This document shows, in pieces, positions 13,611 through 28,600 of a stretch of DNA of 64,000 nt; the stretch's first letter is position 1, and the number at the start of each line of letters is the position of its first letter. The notes under the pieces are model-generated. The model made no database searches. It was not told the origin of the DNA and was given only the letters and a program-made list of their open reading frames with translations. This DNA comes from Strix aluco (lineage: Eukaryota > Chordata > Aves > Strigiformes > Strigidae), in contig NC_133932.1 of assembly GCF_031877795.1 (NCBI RefSeq), positions 77,799,937 to 77,863,936 on the forward strand, given 5' to 3'. The position numbers and the translations under genes were made by a program.

Positions 13611-16600
13611 TAGAAAGCTATTAATTTGCAGATGATGTATAGTGCTAGCCTGTTTATATTACTTAGTTCTGCCCTCTGCCTTGTCTTCTGCCTTACAGAG
13701 TCTCGTTTCCCTGAGGTACTTTGAGGGAGCGATCAGTCTCCGTTTCACTTGGCTAAACAAGCTGAGCCCTCGTTTCTTTTTTATCTCATCTTCAGCAAAT
13801 CACTTGCAAGCAAAAAATGTCCAAGCAGCTCTGCTCCATGTCCCTTAGGAATCTGTACTTGGGAAGGAAAGCCATCTTTCCAGAAAAAGCCCATGCCACA
13901 GGGTTACATTTCCACTTGTCTCTCCATGGGAGGGGTGTCGATCACCCGAAAATGTCATGAAAATGAGTGCTTGCAAGAGTGCAGGTCCATCCCATGCCTT
14001 TCTCACTACTCTTCTTTTCCTCTGTGGCTCTATTCTAATTTTGACTCTTTCAGCTCATTACCTATCTAGAAGTATCCCCTGAATTTGGGGTAACTGTGAA
14101 GATGGCTCCATGCATCTGCCAATATTCTCATAGAGAATCTCATTGTTTACACCAAGCCAAGTTTCTCTGTCTGAAGTCCCAAGAGAACAATCCCTCTGCT
14201 TCTCCCAGGATAAAGGTTTATGTGATGCCTGTCTTTTGCAAAAGGATGTGACAGGTTTTTTCTTTGCACCCTCTCCATCTGCACACAGATCAGTGGGAGC
14301 CTTTGTAGGCTTTAGCATGTGATTAGACTAGCATGGAGTACTAGTGCTGTAAGATCAACTGTTCTGCTGCAGGTTTTAACCTTGTATTTTTCAACATACA
14401 GAGAGAATATATCTCTGGATTTAATGTTCATCATAAGGACATGACAGCCAAAGCTTTCTCCTCCAAGAAAAATACAGTTATGATTTATTTTAGAATGCTC
14501 TTTTTAATGGATTGTCACAGATATGATCAAATCATAGGAGGTTGTTAAAAATACATGCCACTTCAGACACTTCAACCTGCATCACGTTTTCAACAATTCA
14601 TGTTCTGATTGGAATGTTGCCTTTGTCATGCTCATTATTATCTGTCCATATCTAAATAGGTTTACTTTACATTTTTACCTTGCAGTCTTTAGGTTTGTGT
14701 TTCGCTTCTCTTGGAATTAAATCTTTCTTTTTTTCTTGGGTGGTTGTGGTTTTTTTTTTTCCCCAAGCAGGTATAGCACAACTGCTAGTGGAAAAAAAAA
14801 AAAGACCCACTTACTCATAGGTGATAAAAATTCACAGTAAAGCCACAGATGTAGCAGAGTGAGAATTACTGTAGCAGCAGGAACAGAAGATAAAAGAGGA
14901 TTGCATACGATGAAATGTAGTAATTGACTAGAAGTCACTGAAAAATACCAGATGGATGTCACTATTCCACACAGCTCTAATATGCCTGTAGACTTTATTG
15001 AGCTTCACTTGAGCTTTGCTTTTAGTATTTTCCTGAGTGTAATTGAGGTTTATTGATACACTATTATGGGCCAGTTTATATGTGACCATAAAAAAATACA
15101 GTTTGAGGCCCCTGTATAACCAGGAACACTGTACTATTCTGCTTAGGTGAAGACAGTCACATTAATGATTGCAATAAGATAAATTCCTGTTTCCTCCTTT
15201 AGACCTTTGCACAGAGTATGAACAGTAAATGGTTCACACAGCATTTAAATTGCAGGAGCATTTTCAATGAGGGATTGCTGCATAAAAAGATCAGGCACGC
15301 AATTTCAGATACTGCCAAAAGAAGCTTATATGGGATTTTGATTCTGGGTTTGTGTATAAAGAAAACAAATCTACATACTATAATGACTTGCCAGAGCCAG
15401 TTTGGAGCTCTTCTTAGTTATCAAGAATTTATTTTTCTATTTATTTTAGCACTAAGGAGGTAGGAAATATTTGAATTTTGGTCTTCTTTATCTCCTTCCA
15501 CCTGGCAGCGGTTGAAATAAAAGGAAGTGAGGAAAAGCTAGCTCTGTCTCTTCTGACTGAGTTAGAGAGTCCTGTTACTTTCTTGATTTGGCTGGTGAGA
15601 TGGTGCCTCAGTGGCCAGAAATTTGCTATTAGCAGGATTAGCTGGTACCTAAGTCAAAAGTTTCTGCCTTCGTGGCAAAGGATTAGAGCATTACACATGG
15701 GAAGAAAACATGCTTCACCTGAAAGACCCCCCTGTGGATGGATTTTCACAACGGACTGAAGCATGGGGGTTTGGGTAGGTGAAAACAACTCTCAAATCTG
15801 CACCTGCCCTTCTGCAATCCTCCACTGCAGGGTGGGATGCATCATTTTGCCTTATCTTTCCCAAAAAGCATTTGGGTGAGTGGTGCACCTAAACAAGGGA
15901 TTTGCACAGGTCTGTCATCTGGGCAGGGAGGCAGCTAAACCAGCAGGGAAGTAAATCAGACCCTGATATGGCACCTCTGAAATACCAAAATGTGGGAACA
16001 TGCCAGGCATTGGTCACTGGCTGAGCCAGGAGCTCAGTCCAAGATCAGGTCAGAGGAAATGCAGTTCCTGTAAATACACAGGCGTGTTGCCTTGAAGACA
16101 GGCATGAGGCAACGAGAGGAAATCAGCAGAGAGAACCTGAGTGCTGGGATGCCAGACTGGGTGGGCCTGGCTGACTGGCCAGAGATGAGCCCCTTCCTCT
16201 GTTTGGGAGGGTCATCTGTAAGCCCTCTCCTGAGAGTCAGCTTGTCCACTGGGTCAGCTTCGCTGAGAACACTCTCTCCTCTTCATCCTCATCCTCATCC
16301 TCCATTTGTCTAACCCATGTTGCATTTCCAGCTTCTCCACCTGTAACAATTTGCACAAGTGTTGCAATGTCAGCTCAGAGGCACACAAGTGTAAATAGTG
16401 AAATCTTGGGGTACCAGAGCCCCAGGCTGCACCGCATTGCCCTGCAGCAGAGCAGCGGTCCCTCAGCCAGCCAGGGAGCAGGGGCACGGGTAGGAGGTGG
16501 CACCAGCAGGTTTGCACAGGAGCCAGCGGGCAGACTGCAAGGCAGGTGGCCTCAGGCATCGGCTGGCCATGGTCTGGGGAGCAGCTCTGCAGCATCAGCA

Positions 16601-19600
16601 CTGCTGGACATGCCAGCAAACCCTGACACAGCTACAGATGCCTGTCTCCTTCTGTCCCTAGTTAGTTCCTCTAAACCACCGAATCGGCCTCCCTTGCTAG
16701 CTCTCACTTCCTGACGCAGAGGTTTGCACGCATGCTCTGCCTCCTCATGGCTTTCACCCAAAAGAGCAAAAGGAAGGCGCTTCCCACCCTCTTGTAGCCT
16801 GTTTCAAATGTTTCTTCTTAACACATTCATTTAAACCATGTTTTGACTGTAAGACATTATGTTGGCCATTTTATTCACACAGGAAAGAAAACACAATTGC
16901 TTCAGTTTAATACTCACGTATTGTTTTTCCTTCATCCTTGTAAAGACTCTTCTTCCACCTGAACCCTGGTAGAGAAGGGGGGAGAGCCAAGCAGAAGCAG
17001 CATAGCCCTGCTCTGCCATGTATGCTGTGTGTTCAAAATCCCCCACACCCCTGTTTTCCTTCCCCCCTGACATTTCTGACAATTACCACTCTGGTTTATC
17101 TTTCCCCTTTTCTACACCCAGTCAGCAGGGTCACTTTGAAATACATCAAAACCTGTGCTGATGGTTGACTTGACTACTCTGACAAGCTCCAAACACCCAA
17201 AATGTCACTGACCAAATCAGGGTACACCTTGGCTGGGACTACTGACATTGAGGCTCTAATTAAAATTTTGTGCTTCTTGTGGATAAGATGATGTGCCCTG
17301 TGTGATGTGTGTTTTAATCATCCTTCAGCAAACAAAACAAAAAAGAATCTTTTTGTTGTTTCTTCCCTTTAAGAACATCTTTAATGAGCATTAGATTATA
17401 GCCAGTAAGAGTATGGTAATTCAGTATTTAGTCATTTTTAGGAATTAAATTGTGGGAGGCTGTCACACATACTTGCCCTTAAACATATTTGAATAAAGTT
17501 TTATTTATATAATATAAAATAATTATACTGTACTAGAACACATGTAATTTTCATTTATGTAAATGGGATCTTTATAGGAAAAGTGTGTTATTCTAGTCGT
17601 GACATTGTTCAGACTGTGCATGTTGCCACTGAATACTTTCCATGGTACAAATGCATCATAGTATATGAACTTTGTTTCCACTACAGATACTTTTGTAGAT
17701 AATATGATCAGAAATGCCATTATACAAAATGATAAAAAGGAGTGTGTGAGTGCATATTTTCAATTAACCATTTTCAAAATATTTTTAGCAAATCAAAAAT
17801 AGATTTTGATGAAAAAATTGTATTTTTAAAAGTTCAGTTGACTGAAATAAAAAGTACTGTTTCTGACTGGAGGCCTTATTCCACTTCTAGAAAATGAAAA
17901 TAGGGAAATTTTCTAAAGAAATTGTATTTAAAATACATAAAGCCAAATATTTGTCTTAACAAATAAGGAAAAGAAGTATTTATATTATTCAGATTTTATT
18001 TTGTGAGATGTTTTTAAAGAAAATTTCTTGGTGACAGTGAAGGAACCTTGTAAAGCAGGTTGGTGGTGTAGAATATACACCATAGCTTTAGAGAGGACAC
18101 TCGTACTTACAGGAAAATTGTGATGTAAATCACCTTTGCTCTCTACAATTTTTACGTTCAACAAAATGTCCACAACATGTTTTTCCCCTGAACAAACATT
18201 GGCCTTGTCTTTTTGGTTTCTAGCATCTACTTCTTACACACATACAACTATTTTCTTATTGTCCCTCTAACTTCAGTTTGTTGTTCAACAGGACACATAT
18301 TGCCTACATATTTGAGAAAGCACCATTTGCATTGCTGGGAGTAAATTAAAAAATGCCATAGGAACACATAATAAATAGATTAAATGCATAGTTCAACATT
18401 TGAAGATGAAACTGTAAACACCAGCAAGCTGTCACCTTGACATTTGCTTGCATTCATCTAGAAACCGATTTAAATACCTTTGACTGTTTGCTTCAGTATA
18501 ATGCCGCTGCCTTTCTCCAGAAGGATACATTCAAAAACACTAGAAAGAGAGCAGAACAAAAAATCTTTGACTAATACGCAGCCCCACTATAAACAGGAAA
18601 TTATATTCAGTAGAAACCCATGTAAAGAAGTAGTTATAAGAACCCTAGAACAATAACAACTCTTTGGAAGGGATAAAGGTCTGAACCGGAGCAACATGAA
18701 TATGTCAGATGTTTACTGTCTCATTGTAGAGCATGGGAAATAAAAGTATCTTCAGTCACTTCTCTTGATCCTCACATATATATGAGTTCCTATGTGCTCA
18801 CACACAACCACACACTGTCTGATAAACTGCAGAACGGGTATATGGCACCAGCATTTATTATTCCCCAATGGTGGTCCTGGTCACACCAGGTGTTTGTTCA
18901 TTAGCATGCTGCCCTACTGCCAAGGGATGGGTGAGATAAAAACAGACACAAGAGAAGAGATAAAAGAAGGTGAATGAAGGGAAAGGACTTTTACCTGTCT
19001 GTCTCTCTTCTCTCTGAGGATCTCCCTCCCAAACTACCTTAAGTTGATAGCTGACATACAAGTTGTAGTGCTGCTAGAGATGCAGTACCTCTGTCTCAAG
19101 TGCAGTTATTTGGTACTTTTCACTTTCTCTTTGCCTTCCACAATGGTGACAAGAAGCCAGATTATTTCAAGTATCCCCACAATTACAGCAGAGAGAATGT
19201 GCCTTGTTGCTAATAATAGAAATAATCATTTTTTCCATGTTCTGTATTTTATTCTGAGCCATTTATCTCAATTTTAATAACATCACATTTTCAGAAATGA
19301 ATATAATTAGCTTTTTCTTGGCTCAAGTAAAATAAGCAAAATTGTTCTCTCATCGATCAAAAAGAAGTCAGTAAAAGAAGGCTGATTACAATGCACCCGT
19401 GGTAACATCTAATCTAATATTCCACTTTATGAGGGAGAGACGAATCAGACATGAAATTTATATCATAATCATATCAAATAAATACTTTCTTACTGTCTTG
19501 TCTGTAGTGCTGCAGCTGAATTGGGATGACACATCCGGTATTTATGAAGTCTGACAGAGGAGCAGAGCTCAAGGGGTTTTGATATATGATGGCACAAATA

Positions 19601-22600
19601 TGTCCTTTTTATTTTATTTTGCTGCTTGGATAAGACAGAAATTTATCACACTGATTAGTAAGTATTTATGTCAGCACATTCATAGTGCTATAAAGCATTT
19701 CTCTTCCAACTTTCCTGGTTTCACAGCTTTGGAGATTTGTAGGGTAACAGGGGAAAGCCAGAAGGATACCTGTATTTCATAGCAGACAAGATTTTCAACA
19801 AGAACTGTAGGCAAAAAACAACTTACAAGCTAGTAACCACCATTTAAATAGGTTTGGAGCTTATTTAGGTAAGTTAAGGGACCTTTTTTTCAAATTTTAA
19901 TCATAAATAGCTCACTACATAGATACACAATTTTGCCTACATGACTCACTGTGGGGATAATAGAGGGGTTGCTTCTTTATGGAACTCTCTCTAAGCAATT
20001 TTGGGTCTCTATGTAGAAAAAGATAGCTTCAGAGCACTCAATGCTCACAGAAATGTCAGGTCCCCATCCTGAGCACAATCAAATCTTCTAATAAGTATCA
20101 GCAGAATGCCGCTGCTTGGGACATATTTACAGTGAGATCATCTAAAGTGTTTCATTCTCCTGATGTATGGTGTCATAAACAACCCATCTGTAAAATACAT
20201 CATTAGAGCATCAATCCTTATATACAGCAAATGTAGGAGCAATGGAATAGTGACACTTCCCAGTTCAGGACCTACCAGTTGCTCCCCCCTTGTTTTTAAA
20301 TCTACTATAGCAAGGCAGAGGCCCTTTATTTTATACCTCCCCGCAATTTGGGCCTGCCCAGTATTTCTGTACTGATCAGATCATGTTACTGGTACAGTAC
20401 TTCTGCTAAGAAACCTTTCCCTTGGCCTCCAATTTGACTAACAGCTTCACAGACTCAAGATGAACTGATGAATAGATGTACATTTTCTAATGTTGGCTAC
20501 AAAGTGGTCTTTCACTCATGCAGAATAAGTAATTCTATGAGCATCAGATGTGACAAAACCTCCATTTCTTGCCATTTGTGTCCTCTGATATTAGTTTTGT
20601 TTGCCAAATTACACAACAACTTTCCATTAACACCACAAATACATGCAATGTCTTCCCACAGAATATATTGGCAGTGATCCTTGGGCTGGCACGTTCAGCG
20701 ATGCCAATAAGCCAGAGGGATCAGACATAAGCCAGGGGTGAATTTGCAAGTGTTCATACTCCCATTTCTCATCTACCCAACTGCCTGTTTTTATAAAACT
20801 GGTAAAAACATAATTACTTTTGAGACCTCTGCCTCTCTGTCAAAACTGGCTGGAAACAGTTACTGAGTTCAAGAGTTATTAAGAGTGAGGAGAGAGACTC
20901 ACAGGCTGAAGAAGGGATCATCCCAGGCTTGTTTCCATGGGAAATCAAGATACAAATGTTCAGAAAAAAAGTGGATTTTAGCAGAGTCCACAGCCTGTAT
21001 GAGAAGAGTTGGGAGTGAGCCAGCCTCACTCCAATGGGGAAAGCTGTCAAGGCTGCTAAGGAAGGGAATGGAGTAGGGGAGATGCCTTGGGCCGGCCAGG
21101 AGGAGGAGAACTGCTGGAGTTCCCAAAACAGCATCAGCTATTTGCAGCCGAACTCTGCTACGCTGCCTGGACTAATAAAACCCTTCACAGCAGTTGCTGG
21201 CAAAGCAGAAAGGGACTCCAAAACCTTCTGGCTCAGCTCGGTCACCAGCACCAGAAGCCCTGGAAATCAGACGTTCTCAGTAACACGCTCTCCATCCCAA
21301 AAGGGAAACAGGAAAGGGCTCCTGCCCCACCCTCCTCTTGCTCAGTGATCCCCAAGCATTTGGTAGCCTTGCCATTGATCTTTGAAATTACTTTTCCCTG
21401 TGTAGCTTTGCAGATACTCTCCACAGGATACAGACAGATGCCTCCTCATAGGCAGGGTTTACCTTTGTGTGCACTTTATAGTCTCCAAGAAAGTGTAAGC
21501 TCTAAACAAAGCTTTTGTCTCTCTTAAGGGTTTTAACGGACATCTTTTCCAGGTGGTGCCTCAGGTATCCAGTAAGATGAGAAATTATGATAAATCTTTC
21601 TTTTAGAGAAAACTCAGGAAATTTACTATTTTTGAGACTTCTAGGCTTCATGCTGGGTTGGGTTCAGCCACAGACGGTTTACATAGACCTTGCTTTTTTA
21701 GAAAGTAAAGCTAAAAATGTAGAAATCTCCTCTGATTTAGGTAGTTTTATAGTGACTCTCCTGATGCTTTCTACTAAAAGCCTGACAAATTATCTATCTG
21801 ATTTCAGACTAAATCTCTATAACTCAGAAGGCATAATCTGCCTGAGTTTTTGTTTATAATGGCTTGATTTTTAATTTGATATTTTAGGGAAAGATTTTGC
21901 AAGGGAAAAGAAAAGGTATTTCCATGTCTGACTTCTTTTCAAAGTTAATAACACTTGCATTAACAAAGAGTGTGGGATATCTTTGTAGAATGATTCAACA
22001 GTTTGAATCTGCTATTTTTCTGCTAATTAAAACCATTAATCCAAAAAGATTATTATGGACACTAAATCTTTTCTACATAAATATGTTTGTTTGATAATGA
22101 ATTGCCTGTTACCTGAAAATCTATCCTGTGCTGTTTTGGTTTTCAGCTCAGTACAGCAGCCTGAATACGACATTCACTCTTTCTAATTAATTGTCTGTAC
22201 AGAATGCAGTTCCCACTGGTCTTTTAGCAGTACCTCTGTCAACTTTGGCCCTTCTGTCTGGATTGAGCCTTTGACGAGGTTGTGCATTGCCCCCTGAGTG
22301 TGTTCATTACACAGCAAGGGGAATTGCAGGAAAGATAAGTCCTGATTGAAAACAACTTTTTTTGAATCACATATGTCACAGCACCAGTTAGAAGTAAAGC
22401 AGGGAAAATGTAGTGCAGTCTGCAGGTTGTCAGTGTTTATGCATTCATTCTACTGATGGTACAACTTCTTGGTTGTCTACTGTTGAATATCCTTTCATCT
22501 TTGTTTCTCCTGCCTAGTGACGTGTGCTAAGAGACTTAATCAGTTCTGTCCAGATGGATGCTAATGAAGGAGACATTATACGAAACACTATTATAAATTC

Positions 22601-25600
22601 TTATTCACATCTCATTTTCTTTTGTCTCACTCTATTTTTAGAGCTGATTTCTGGAGGTGCAATTACAATCCCAATATTTATCAAGTAGGCAGCATCTGAA
22701 GGTGCTATTTCATGTCCACCCACTCCAATTTTTATCTGCCAACAGCTGATGAACAAGTGCTACACATATTATTCATTTGTCCCATAATAATATTGACCTT
22801 GTGTGACATTTATATAACAAACAATACCAAAAACACATTATGCTTTTAGATACATGATAAAGGTGTCTTTATATCTACATATTAGAGCAGCCGTTTTTTA
22901 CAGAGATTATTTGAACTCACACATGTGCAGCAGCAGCACATAAATATTCAGGGCAGCGACTGGAAAATATTTCAGGTTCCAATTTCAGGAGACGTTAGAA
23001 AGGAACAAGTGGTTCTGTGAGATGCTAATATAGTCATTACTGTCAGACTTGAATATTGTAGTTGATTGACTTTGGTCCCTAAGAAGCTGCAAGCACCAGT
23101 GAAAATATTGTCAGATTTGGGACAGCTCTGCTGTTGAATTTTTATGGTGTCAGAAAAGGACATTGTCACACTATCAGGGCCTCAACAGAACTTCTCATCA
23201 GCACTCACCCTCATGAAGTTCAAAGAAATGCAATGACCTTTGGGATGTCTATGCTTTTGCAAAGTGACTGAAGCTGTCAAAGGTGTCCAGAAATAATTAT
23301 CAGGGAAAACAGGCAACTCCATGGGCTCACACACAAAGATTTGACAGCCTTGCACAAAACTGTGAAACCAAGGCAAAGTGTAACTAGTGAAGTCAGGCCA
23401 CACCAAGCATACTTCCTAACAGCATATTTGTGCTTCGTTACCAAACACAACTGTTTAAACTTTGGTTTTACTTTTGTTTCAAAAGATGACATTTTATACA
23501 AAAGAATGTTTGCTCTTCTCATGCTGGGTTATCTTTTCACTGCTGACTTAGAAGTAAATATACTTCTCAAGAAAGGCAAAAATTTGTATTTTGTGATGCT
23601 CTAACTGCTGGGATCAGGGGGAAATGAAGGAAGAGGGCTGGGTCTGATGGCTGCTGTGCTCCTGTAACTGTAAGAAAAAAAGTCATGCTTGTTTTTGAGA
23701 AAAATGACCTCTGATATTCTGAGGAAAGAGAAATGGGACTACAGGCAATGCTGGTAGCAAAGCCTTGAGTTAAGACTTCCTGATATTTTTTTTTTTCCCA
23801 ACAATTGCGTTGCTTAAAACTTTGTTAGACTCAAACTGTTTGGGCTGGCCTTTTTTCTATCCAGTACCTACTTCTGTTGACACACCATCATGCCACACAC
23901 AGTGCCCATCACACCCATCTATCTCAAGAGCCATGTGGACAGAAAGGATGACACCACCTCCAACTTGAATCTGTGTGGTTGTGGCACTGAGGGTGTGTAG
24001 TGCCTCATGCCTTGGAAGAGGGCTTGGTATTATCAAGGAAATCATCTCATTGGGAGTGATGTGACATTTGCACTTTCTGAAAACTGCCCCATATTTGGCC
24101 ATGTAATGACTGGACAAATCTTGTCTTGCCTTGATTATTCCCTGCAAACAGGTTCACACTCCCCTGAATAAGCAAGAAGTGCCCCCAGTTCTGTTTTGGG
24201 GTTGCTATTTGTTAGCTTCTGGCCCCATTGATTTATTGTTATTATTTCCTCCCAACATTTGTACTCCACTGAGTGCTGAACAAGCACAGACAACAGACAA
24301 GAAACAACTCCCTGGAAGAGCTGCCAGCCTGACAAGTACAAGAAGGCAACCAGACTAACTAATTTCAGGCCAGGGAATGGCTCTCTTGCAACCTTTAAAT
24401 TATTCACAATCTCTCTTTGTAAATTATTAAGTTCCCAGTTCTTAGATTTAGCTCTTTGAGTTTACAGAATAAGCTTTCAGATGCTCACATCTGCAGCTGG
24501 CTGCTGTTCATCTCACTCAGAGGATGATAGCGCAGCCCTTCAGAGTGAAAAATCCCGGTTTTGCTTTCATGTTACAATTTTATTTTGACTCCTCTGCTCT
24601 TTAAAAGGACAACTACCAAAAGCAGGCAAGGGAAAGGGAGGGCAAAATACTTACATCAACACTTAACCATGCCTCAGACCACTCGGATTCCTCCACTCAT
24701 CCCAAGGGACTGCTCAATCCTCCACTGCTAAATAACAAAGCTTTCAGTAGTTCCAGTGCAAACAGATAAAAAATCAAATTTGGCTCTTATCCAGGACTCA
24801 GCCCTGTGATGGGATACATTCACCATGCTGAGCTTGGTGTCTGCAGGCCCAGGGCCAGAAACACCAATTTATATTCTTGTAGTTACCCAGGTAAGAACAG
24901 TATCTGTGATGTGTTCATGTCCCTTATCTTCTTTTCTTCAACCACCATTGATGGCTGTCCTCAGCCCCACCCTGGTGACTGCTGTCCTAAATGCAGATGT
25001 TAATCAGTAAATAAATTTTGGTGTATCGCCCATCTACATTGCTCAGTCAGTATTGCAATTCAGCTGAAAGGTCACTGAGGATTATTGTCCCCGTTAAGAG
25101 ACACCAGCAGATTCATGCCAGCATTTAAAATGTGGATGTCACAAGTCACATCATATTTTATTGAAATGATATTTTGGAATCTCTTACTGCTGGTAAGGGA
25201 AGGGCAACAATGTCATCCTTCACAACAATATTGTGAAGGAGAGATTATCCACTGTCTGTCAGCTCCCCACATCTCAAGTCTCCTTTTGAAGCATCCAGTG
25301 CTGACAATAGAGAAAGGTACCACAGTGAGTTAGGTGGATTGCAGGTCTGACCTGGATTGGCACTTCCTGTCCTCATGCTTTTCCAGAGATGCTGAGTATC
25401 CATAGCATCCATGCAGGTATCTGGAATTTTCTCATGCTGGTCACAGGGACACAGGCAGTGCAACACAATTAATCAGGGGAAGAGCTTCATCTAGAAGTAT
25501 TATGAATGAGATCCTGCAGTCCAGCAAGCTGCTGCCTAAAGCTAGGCAATGTTGCCTCTATATTCGGAATAAGCTAGTGTTTCTCTCTGTCACAGTTGTA

Positions 25601-28600
25601 TGATGGACTGTCTCTTGACTGTGCAAATCACAGATTTTTCCTTCTCCCATTCCAATTCTCTTTTGGATACGGGCTTTCCTTGGTATGTTTATACTCTTGT
25701 CCTTCTCTCTGTATGCTGTGGATTTACTCCCAGTGTACCTGAAACTTGTTCCTTGACATAAACTTACCTCTCTGCCTCCTTGATGGTCTGGCTTTGCCTC
25801 CTTATTGCCTGTTATTCTTGCAGATGTTTGCTAGCCTTCACCAGGTCTTGTAAGTTTATTCTTCCACTCAAAATCATCCTGCATGTTCTTTGTATTCCTT
25901 TTGCACATATCATATAGTTCGACTTATTTTATAAACTGTGATAAGAAAGATTTGGAAACCTGCTGTGAAAAGTTATAACCCAGCCCCAGAGCTTCCAAAC
26001 CAAAACTTTGGCTATACTGCTGTGTTACCTTTCTTATCTTTTCAGTGCATTAATGTCACAAACAGGGTTTTTCCTATTTGTTTCAGACGCCTGAAAAATC
26101 CACCTCGCTGCCCACAGTTATAAGCTGAATCCCTGTAGCTGTGGCTGGCCTAAGAGAGACAGCCAGTGTTCATGACCAAGCAGCTTCAGCAATGCTGACT
26201 TTGATCCTGAAGGAGCTGAGGAGCAATATGAAGAATACAGTAAAATTTTGGAACAGGCAGATTTCCTTATTTCTGGAACTTCCTTCTCCACTATTTCTAA
26301 ATAATTTTTGTGGGTTGTTATTTCCCCCCCAGGGATAGAAATCTTAATTCTGGAACACTAGAATTATTTTCCCTGTACCACCAGAGGAGTCTGCATTTGC
26401 CTGTGGATACATCCTCAGCAGGTCCCAGCTGTGTCAAGTGAAGACCTCACCCACCCTCGTCATTACTCTTTGACAGGGGACAACATGCTGATCAGGTAGC
26501 CAGCTGAGCCAATCTGCTCCCTGTGAAAATATGAGATGGGCTAGCAAAGACCTAGCAGTTAATTTCCTTAAGCTGTCTGGCTTATAGTGTCTAAGATGAA
26601 TTAGAGATCAACTACGCGAGGAGTGCAGCAGACAGATCTGAGGAGAATCCAAGGATCCTCCACCTGGCAGGAGGGTGGTGACAAGGAGCTCTCCACCTTC
26701 TGGGAATTACAATCTTTCAATTAACATTGCTGAAACAAGATGTGTGTCCCCAGCCTCAGCAGTGTCACATAAGGCAGAGGCAAATCTTTGGAGCAAATCC
26801 ACTGTTTCTCCTTCTCCAGTCATCTTAAAAAAGCTGTACCCTGCAAAAGAGACCCAGACAGTGGCACACATTTGCAAGAAGGCTGCAGTCTTCCCACTCT
26901 TCCAACAAACTGAGTCAATTAGCAGTTTCTCCCCAGGGCTGCTAGGAGGATTTACGATCTGTTTGTACAAGAAACAGTCTGAAAACCAGAAAGCAACATT
27001 GTCATGTCGGTCAAAAGCTGGCATCAACAAACTGGTTGCCCACACGTAAACAAAGACTTTTTAGGGCCTAATTAAATTTTATTTATCTTTTGTTGGTTTT
27101 CATTTATTTCCCACAGCTTTCCAATTTTTAGATCTGATGGACAAAGGCAGAAGTACAACAACAAAAACAAAAAGAAAACCCATATTCATAACATTTTCAC
27201 ATTTCAGCCTTAGAAAGTAGCAGAAAACAGGGAGGATGTGCTTTCTGAAAATGCCTCATTTCAGGTTTTCACATATAGGCATTTCAGATATGAATTAGTG
27301 CCCCTGTTGGACCATAATTTGAATTAAACACCTCCTATTACACACATTGTCAGGAGAGATGAGGAATAATCAGAAACCCAATGATTACAGCAGGAAAATA
27401 CCTGGATTACTAAACCATCTCATGTCCACCCATTCGTGTTTGTGTCCTGATCTCATTTTGTAAAATCCTCGGCTTCTTCAGCTTCTATTGAAATTGTTAA
27501 GCAATGCAGCAGATGCACATATCACATTGAAGAGCAAAGCCTTTAGCTTTTCTCACTTCCCAAGCTGCGTTGCTTGTTATTTGGCACAGAAGTCTTTTGC
27601 AGAGCTGTGAATCGATCCCACTCAGATGCTGACCTTCACTTTGTTCACATAAACCAGGAAGAGGAATGAATCTATAGGAGAAACGTAAACTAAATAAGTT
27701 TTATTTTCTTCCGGGTGACATAGTTCATAGATACCATTTATTTCCACCTTCAGGCTATGGAGAAAGTCATTGCCAGTCTGGCAGCTACAGAAGCTGTGTG
27801 CTTACTGTCTGAAAAGCACCGAGGGGAGATGCTTTGAGCCCTCCTGAGACATTCCCTCCCCTGTGATAGGTAAGCGGTTGTGTTCCCAAAATAAGAATAT
27901 AAATTAATTTTCTGGTCTTAAGCCAGACTCTTGATCTCCAGAATGACCAGATAGGAGAACTGTGGTTTGTCATGCAGTGGAGAGTATGCCAGACACCGGC
28001 TTACATGCAAGACAGTGTACTGAGGTAGAAACAGTAAAAGAGAAAGTGTGCACAGGAGGTCAAGGTAATCCTGCTAACTTTGCAGTGATTCTGGCTCAAG
28101 GCTCATTCTGTGGGTCAAAAATGGGGAGAAGTAGACAGCTGAAAGTCCAGTTCCTCCACAATTTCACATAACTCCTCTCGACCTCACTTCCTCAGCAGGA
28201 GAGGGAAGAGGTTTTGTAACACCTGGTATGACCAGTACATTTTCTTCAATTTACAACCATTCAACTCAACTGGCAGAGCCAAAAAAAAATGTCAGCCTCC
28301 AAGTTCTTGCAGAGCTCCTTGAAGTGACAAAAAAAAGAGACCATACTTCAACAAGTTTGAAAGCTGTGAATTAAGTCACAGCTTTAAGGATCATGTTCCT
28401 CTGCTACCTATTGCTGTAAGAACATGCAGTCAGGCTTAGGACACAGTGCTGCCTCGTTTCATAACCAAAGGCTTTTGATACATGCCTGAGGGGTTACCTG
28501 TGGATTACGGATGGCCACTGTAAATCAGACTAGGAGAGAGTATCACTTCAGAGCTATGAGGAAAGGGAGAGAGCGTGAGACAGATCACCAGGGTCTCTCA

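Noticed and set aside
26675..27049. Mutually antisense frames of 124 and 112 codons
   Set aside because: No recognisable motif, no splice or start context, and coincident open frames on both strands are expected by chance at this length.
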